Of a stretch of DNA of 7,835 nt, positions 4,775-7,835 are shown in pieces. A program made the position numbers and the translations under genes. Each line of letters opens with the position of its first letter. Position 1 is the stretch's first letter. Origin of the DNA: Gemmatimonadota bacterium (GTDB lineage: Bacteria > Gemmatimonadota > Gemmatimonadetes > Gemmatimonadales > GWC2-71-9); assembly GCA_003220955.1 (NCBI GenBank), contig QHTW01000087.1:4930-12764 (forward strand), in the 5' to 3' direction. The notes under the pieces are model-generated. The model was given only the letters and a program-made list of their open reading frames with translations, did no database searches and had not been told where the DNA came from.

Positions 4775-6430
4775 TTACTTCGCGGAAACTTTGGGACGCC
4801 CTGCGGCGGTGACGCGGTCACCACCGGCGCGCTTGGCCAGGTACAGCGCGGCGTCCGCCTCGGCGATCAGCTGATCGGGACTGTCGCCGTGCATCGGGAA
4901 GGCCGACACACCGAGACTCAGCGTGATGCGACCCGCCGGCAGTTTCTCCTTCGCCAGTTTCTTCCGAACCCGCTCGGCGAATTCGGTCGCGCCGTCAAGC
5001 TCCGTCTCCGGCAGCATGATGAGGAATTCCTCGCCGCCATAGCGCGCCACGAAATCCACGTCGCGGCTCGCCTCCCGCATGATGGCCGCCACCCGCTTCA
5101 ACACCTCGTCACCGGCGGGATGGCCGTGCTCGTCGTTGTAGCGCTTGAACAGATCCACGTCGGCCATCACGACGGAGAAACGATGGCGCAGGCGTCGCGA
5201 GCGGCGCACCTCGTTCTCGAGGACTTCCATCACCCGGCGGCGGTTGAATAGGCCGGTCAGCGGATCAGTGGCTGAGAGCCGCTCCAGCTCCGTGCGACTG
5301 TCGCGCAGCCGTGCGACCATGTCATTGAAGACCTCGGTCAGGTATCCGACTTCGCTGCCCCCGCCCGGCGTCACGGGGAGGCCGACATCGAGGTCGCCGT
5401 TGGCGACCTTGGCGGCGGCTTGCGTGAGACGGTTGAGCGGCCGCACGACGAGCAGGCTCAGCAGGTAGGCGAGCGCGCCGACGACGGCGAGCAGCGACAA
5501 CACGATGCCGAGCGTGACGTTGCGGAGGTGGGCGACCTGCTGAAACGCTTCAGCCGTGGGAATCTCGGCCACGACCACCCAGTTCAACGCGGGCACCACG
5601 CGCACGCTGCCCACGACGCGTTCGCCCGTGAAACCGCCGAACTGGATCGCGCGGCCTTCGCGAGCCAGCAGCCAGTTGACGGCATCGCGCGAATATCCCT
5701 GCCGCATCAGCTCCCGCGAGCTGCCTTTCGAGCTGACGATCACCCGGCCGGTTCGGGTCATGAGATAAATCTGGCCGGTCTCACCGGGAGCAAACCGCCG
5801 CAGGGTGTCGGCGACGGTCCGGAGGTTGACGCGCGAGGCCAGGGCGCCCAGCAGCCGCACGCCGCTGGTGCCGCGTCCAGCCCCGCGCGCCGATTCGATC
5901 GGCACCGACACGAACATCTCGGCGTGCGCGCCGGCGGAGTCCCAATACGGTGGGCCAGGCGCCCAGTCGTTTCTCGTCAGCTCCGCCGCCCAGTCCGGGG
6001 CGAGCGGCACGGGTCGCGGCTGCGCGGCGCTCGTCGCGACGACGTGGCCGTGATGGTCGAGGACGAGCAGCTCAGCGTAGTCGGGGAACCGGTCGCGCAC
6101 CGAGTTGAGGTAATCGGTGACGCGCTTGAAGTAGATGCCCGAGTGCACCGGCTCGCCCTTCACGAGCGGAATGCGCTCGAGGTTCTCGGTGACTTCATAC
6201 GAGCTCGAGAATACGCGCAGGTCGAGGCGGATCGCCTTGGTCCAGAGATCCACTTCGCGCAGCGCCTGCGCGCTCACCCCCAGCAGCTCCTCCGAGGCTT
6301 TCGCCTGCAGGGCGCGCTTGTTCTCGATGTACGAAATCCACACCGTCGTCAGCGACGGGAGCAACGTCGCGAGGACGGCGAACATCAGCATCTTGGTCCG
6401 GATGCTCGAGAACTGTGGAAAGCGGAGCAA
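4775..6430 (-). CDS. Membrane-bound diguanylate cyclase (sensor-HAMP-GGDEF)
   Basis: It makes cyclic di-GMP from two GTP in response to an extracytoplasmic cue. The 551-residue order is: transmembrane helix 1 (about 14-34), a periplasmic sensor region of double-Cache type (about 35-300), transmembrane helix 2 (about 304-329), HAMP (about 327-380, with VVRPLNRLT and NGDLDV), and GGDEF (about 383-540). The catalytic domain looks active: DPLTGLFNRR (389-398), metal ligand D424 in ADVD, N432 and D441 in the ND..GH..GD pattern, and the signature G465-G466-E467-E468-F469. The inhibitory site RxxD is intact (R456-D459), so product feedback is likely. No EAL or HD-GYP domain is attached. The start used is TTG at 6430, since SIRTK before the first helix fits the usual N-terminus. 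GGAGG lies rather far upstream (14 nt); a CTG two codons earlier would be better spaced, and an internal ATG at 6391 is possible. Confidence 0.95.
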   Translation of the reverse strand: MLRFPQFSSIRTKMLMFAVLATLLPSLTTVWISYIENKRALQAKASEELLGVSAQALREVDLWTKAIRLDLRVFSSSYEVTENLERIPLVKGEPVHSGIYFKRVTDYLNSVRDRFPDYAELLVLDHHGHVVATSAAQPRPVPLAPDWAAELTRNDWAPGPPYWDSAGAHAEMFVSVPIESARGAGRGTSGVRLLGALASRVNLRTVADTLRRFAPGETGQIYLMTRTGRVIVSSKGSSRELMRQGYSRDAVNWLLAREGRAIQFGGFTGERVVGSVRVVPALNWVVVAEIPTAEAFQQVAHLRNVTLGIVLSLLAVVGALAYLLSLLVVRPLNRLTQAAAKVANGDLDVGLPVTPGGGSEVGYLTEVFNDMVARLRDSRTELERLSATDPLTGLFNRRRVMEVLENEVRRSRRLRHRFSVVMADVDLFKRYNDEHGHPAGDEVLKRVAAIMREASRDVDFVARYGGEEFLIMLPETELDGATEFAERVRKKLAKEKLPAGRITLSLGVSAFPMHGDSPDQLIAEADAALYLAKRAGGDRVTAAGRPKVSAK

Positions 6431-6565
6431 AGTCAGGGCGCTGTCCCTCCGTTGGCTGCCACAAGATTCATCCGCGGCAAGTTATCGCAAGACTCTCCAT
6501 CACGGTGATCTGGCGCATACCAGAAACCCGCCTCAGACTTGGAGTTCCCCACCCGGAGGGTCCCA
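6431..6565. promoter_or_regulatory. Divergent intergenic region between diguanylate cyclase and amidase
   Basis: These 135 bases lie between two divergent genes and should contain both promoters. Visible elements are a short inverted repeat ATCAC-G-GTGAT (6499-6509), an adjacent small hairpin TCTGG/CCAGA around 6509-6524, and a strong ribosome-binding site GGAGGG (6555-6560) five bases before the amidase ATG. I find no convincing -35/-10 pair. The inverted repeats are short enough to be chance. Confidence 0.4.
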
Positions 6566-7835
6566 ATGCCAAATCGCGTAAGCCGGCGCTCGTTCTTGCA
6601 ATATGGTACTGCGGTGGTTGCAGGATCGATCATCGCGCGGCCTGTGTCGACGCAGCCGGCGACGCCCCGACATGCCCTCAAATCGGACTTCGATCTCGAA
6701 GAGGTCACCATCTCACAGCTCCAGGATTCCATGCGCTCCGGCGCGCGCACCTCGCGTTCCATTTGCGCCGCCTATCTGGCGCGCATCGCCGAGCTCGATC
6801 CCAAGCTGCGCGCGGTGCTGGAAACGAATCCTGATGCACTCGCCGTCGCCGACCGCCTCGACGTCGAGCGCAAAGCGGGTCACGTGCGCGGGCCGCTGCA
6901 CGGGATTCCGGTGCTCGTCAAGGACAACATCGCGACGGTCGATCGGATGATGACGACGGCCGGGTCGTTGGCGCTCGCCGGCGTGACGCCGCCCCGCGAC
7001 GCGCCACTCGTCGCCCGGCTCCGCACGGCCGGTGCCGTGATCCTCGGCAAGACAAATCTGTCCGAGTGGGCGAACATCCGCTCGAACCAATCCTCCAGCG
7101 GCTGGAGCGCCCGCGGCGGGCAATGCGCGAACCCCTACGCGCTGGACCGCAACCCGTGCGGCTCGAGCTCCGGGACGGGCGCGGCAATCTCCGCCAACTT
7201 TGCGGCCGTCGGGATCGGGACAGAGACCGATGGCTCCATCGTGTGTCCTTCCGGCGCTTGCTCGCTCGTGGGCGTGAAGCCGACGGTCGGCCTGATCGAC
7301 GGCGCGGGAATCATTCCGATCGCACACAGTCAGGACACGGCCGGACCGATGGCGCGCACGGTCGCCGACGCGGCCGCGCTCCTGGGTGTGCTTGCGGGGC
7401 GGGACTACAGCGCGAGCCTGGACCCGGCCGGTTTGCGCGGCGCGCGGATCGGCGTCGCCCGCAAAAAGTTCTTCGGTTACAGCCCCGAAGCGGATGCGTT
7501 GGTCGAAGCCGCGATCGCCGTGCTGAAGTCGCAGGGTGCGGTGATTGTCGATCCGGCGGACATCCCGCATGCCGGCGAGTACGACGACTCGGAGCTCATC
7601 GTGCTGCTGTACGAGCTGAAGGCCGACCTCGCCGCCTATCTCGCCACGTGGGCGCCGGGCGCGCGGGTCAAGACGCTCGCAGACGTGATCGCCTTCAACG
7701 AGGCGAATAAGGCCCAGGAGATGCCGTACTTCGGACAGGAGCTGTTCCTGCAAGCGCAGCAGAAGGGGCCGCTCACTGACCAGGTGTACCGCGACGCGCT
7801 GGCGAAGGATCAGCGTCTGTCGCGGACCGAAGGGC
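6566..7835 (+). CDS. Tat-exported amidase-signature hydrolase (3' end outside window)
   Basis: This enzyme of the amidase signature family hydrolyses an amide bond in an unknown substrate. About 423 residues are visible before the window ends in open frame. The N-terminus carries a twin-arginine signal (S6-R7-R8-S9-F10-L11, then a mild hydrophobic stretch to about 24), so it should be exported folded through the Tat system. The Ser-cisSer-Lys triad can be placed: K119 in PVLVKDN, cis-Ser S200 in NPCGSSSG, and nucleophile S224 in GTETDGSI, 24 residues later as in fatty acid amide hydrolase and peptide amidase. The NPYALDRNPCGSSSG and HSQDTAGPMARTVADAAALL segments recall the peptide-amidase branch (Stenotrophomonas Pam), an inference from memory. 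The ATG at 6566 is certain: GGAGGG precedes it by 5 nt and it starts the Tat signal. It is not GatA, which is cytoplasmic and has no signal. Confidence 0.94.
   Translation, partial: MPNRVSRRSFLQYGTAVVAGSIIARPVSTQPATPRHALKSDFDLEEVTISQLQDSMRSGARTSRSICAAYLARIAELDPKLRAVLETNPDALAVADRLDVERKAGHVRGPLHGIPVLVKDNIATVDRMMTTAGSLALAGVTPPRDAPLVARLRTAGAVILGKTNLSEWANIRSNQSSSGWSARGGQCANPYALDRNPCGSSSGTGAAISANFAAVGIGTETDGSIVCPSGACSLVGVKPTVGLIDGAGIIPIAHSQDTAGPMARTVADAAALLGVLAGRDYSASLDPAGLRGARIGVARKKFFGYSPEADALVEAAIAVLKSQGAVIVDPADIPHAGEYDDSELIVLLYELKADLAAYLATWAPGARVKTLADVIAFNEANKAQEMPYFGQELFLQAQQKGPLTDQVYRDALAKDQRLSRTEG

Noticed and set aside
5420..6508. 362-codon open frame on the plus strand opposite the diguanylate cyclase
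   Set aside because: The composition (Arg, His, Gln-rich) is typical of an antisense shadow and the minus-strand gene is certain.
7066..7710. 214-codon plus-strand frame inside the amidase region
   Set aside because: It is out of frame with the amidase and Arg/Gly-rich, a frame shadow.
6713..7753. 346-codon open frame on the minus strand
   Set aside because: It is antisense to the amidase, whose triad and Tat signal are clear on the plus strand.

Overview
The window is a gene-dense, GC-rich piece of a bacterial chromosome. High G/C at third codon positions, long stop-free antisense frames, a NarL-type regulator with an 'MDM.P' variant of the receiver switch motif, a M48 protease with a large C-terminal extension and a Tat-exported amidase together suggest Gemmatimonadota or a related soil lineage. 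That placement is inferred from remembered family resemblance, not from a search. There are no rRNA or tRNA genes, insertion sequences, CRISPR arrays or other clear signs of mobile DNA.

Layout. Positions 1-887 (+): the 3' end of an unrecognised protein, coupled by a 4-nt GTGA overlap to a LemA-family lipoprotein. Positions 884-3022 (-): a compact operon, transcribed from a LuxR-type response regulator into a M48 zinc metalloprotease lipoprotein and then a second reading frame. That second frame looks like the protease's own C-terminal region, detached by a one-base frame break at a stop/start overlap. It ends tail-to-tail with lemA on a shared CTAG. Positions 3177-3377 (+): a 66-residue protein with CxxC and CxC pairs, followed by a strong GC hairpin between convergent genes. 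Positions 3432-3832 (-): rpsU (bS21) then a cold-shock protein. Upstream of rpsU (3874-3971) the minus strand can fold into a multi-stem structure, the best candidate here for an undescribed regulatory RNA. Positions 4026-4766 (+): a coiled-coil lipoprotein with a bacterial SH3 domain. Positions 4775-6430 (-): a membrane diguanylate cyclase (sensor-HAMP-GGDEF) with an intact inhibitory site. Positions 6566-7835 (+): a Tat-exported amidase-signature enzyme cut off by the window end.

How the genes may fit together. The left half looks like an envelope-maintenance locus: LemA, a periplasmic M48 protease and an orphan regulator in one tight group. The centre is a translation/cold-adaptation pair (rpsU-csp). 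The right half holds independent envelope or signalling genes. I see no complete new multi-gene system. The two items most worth checking are the rpsU leader structure and the split M48 protease.
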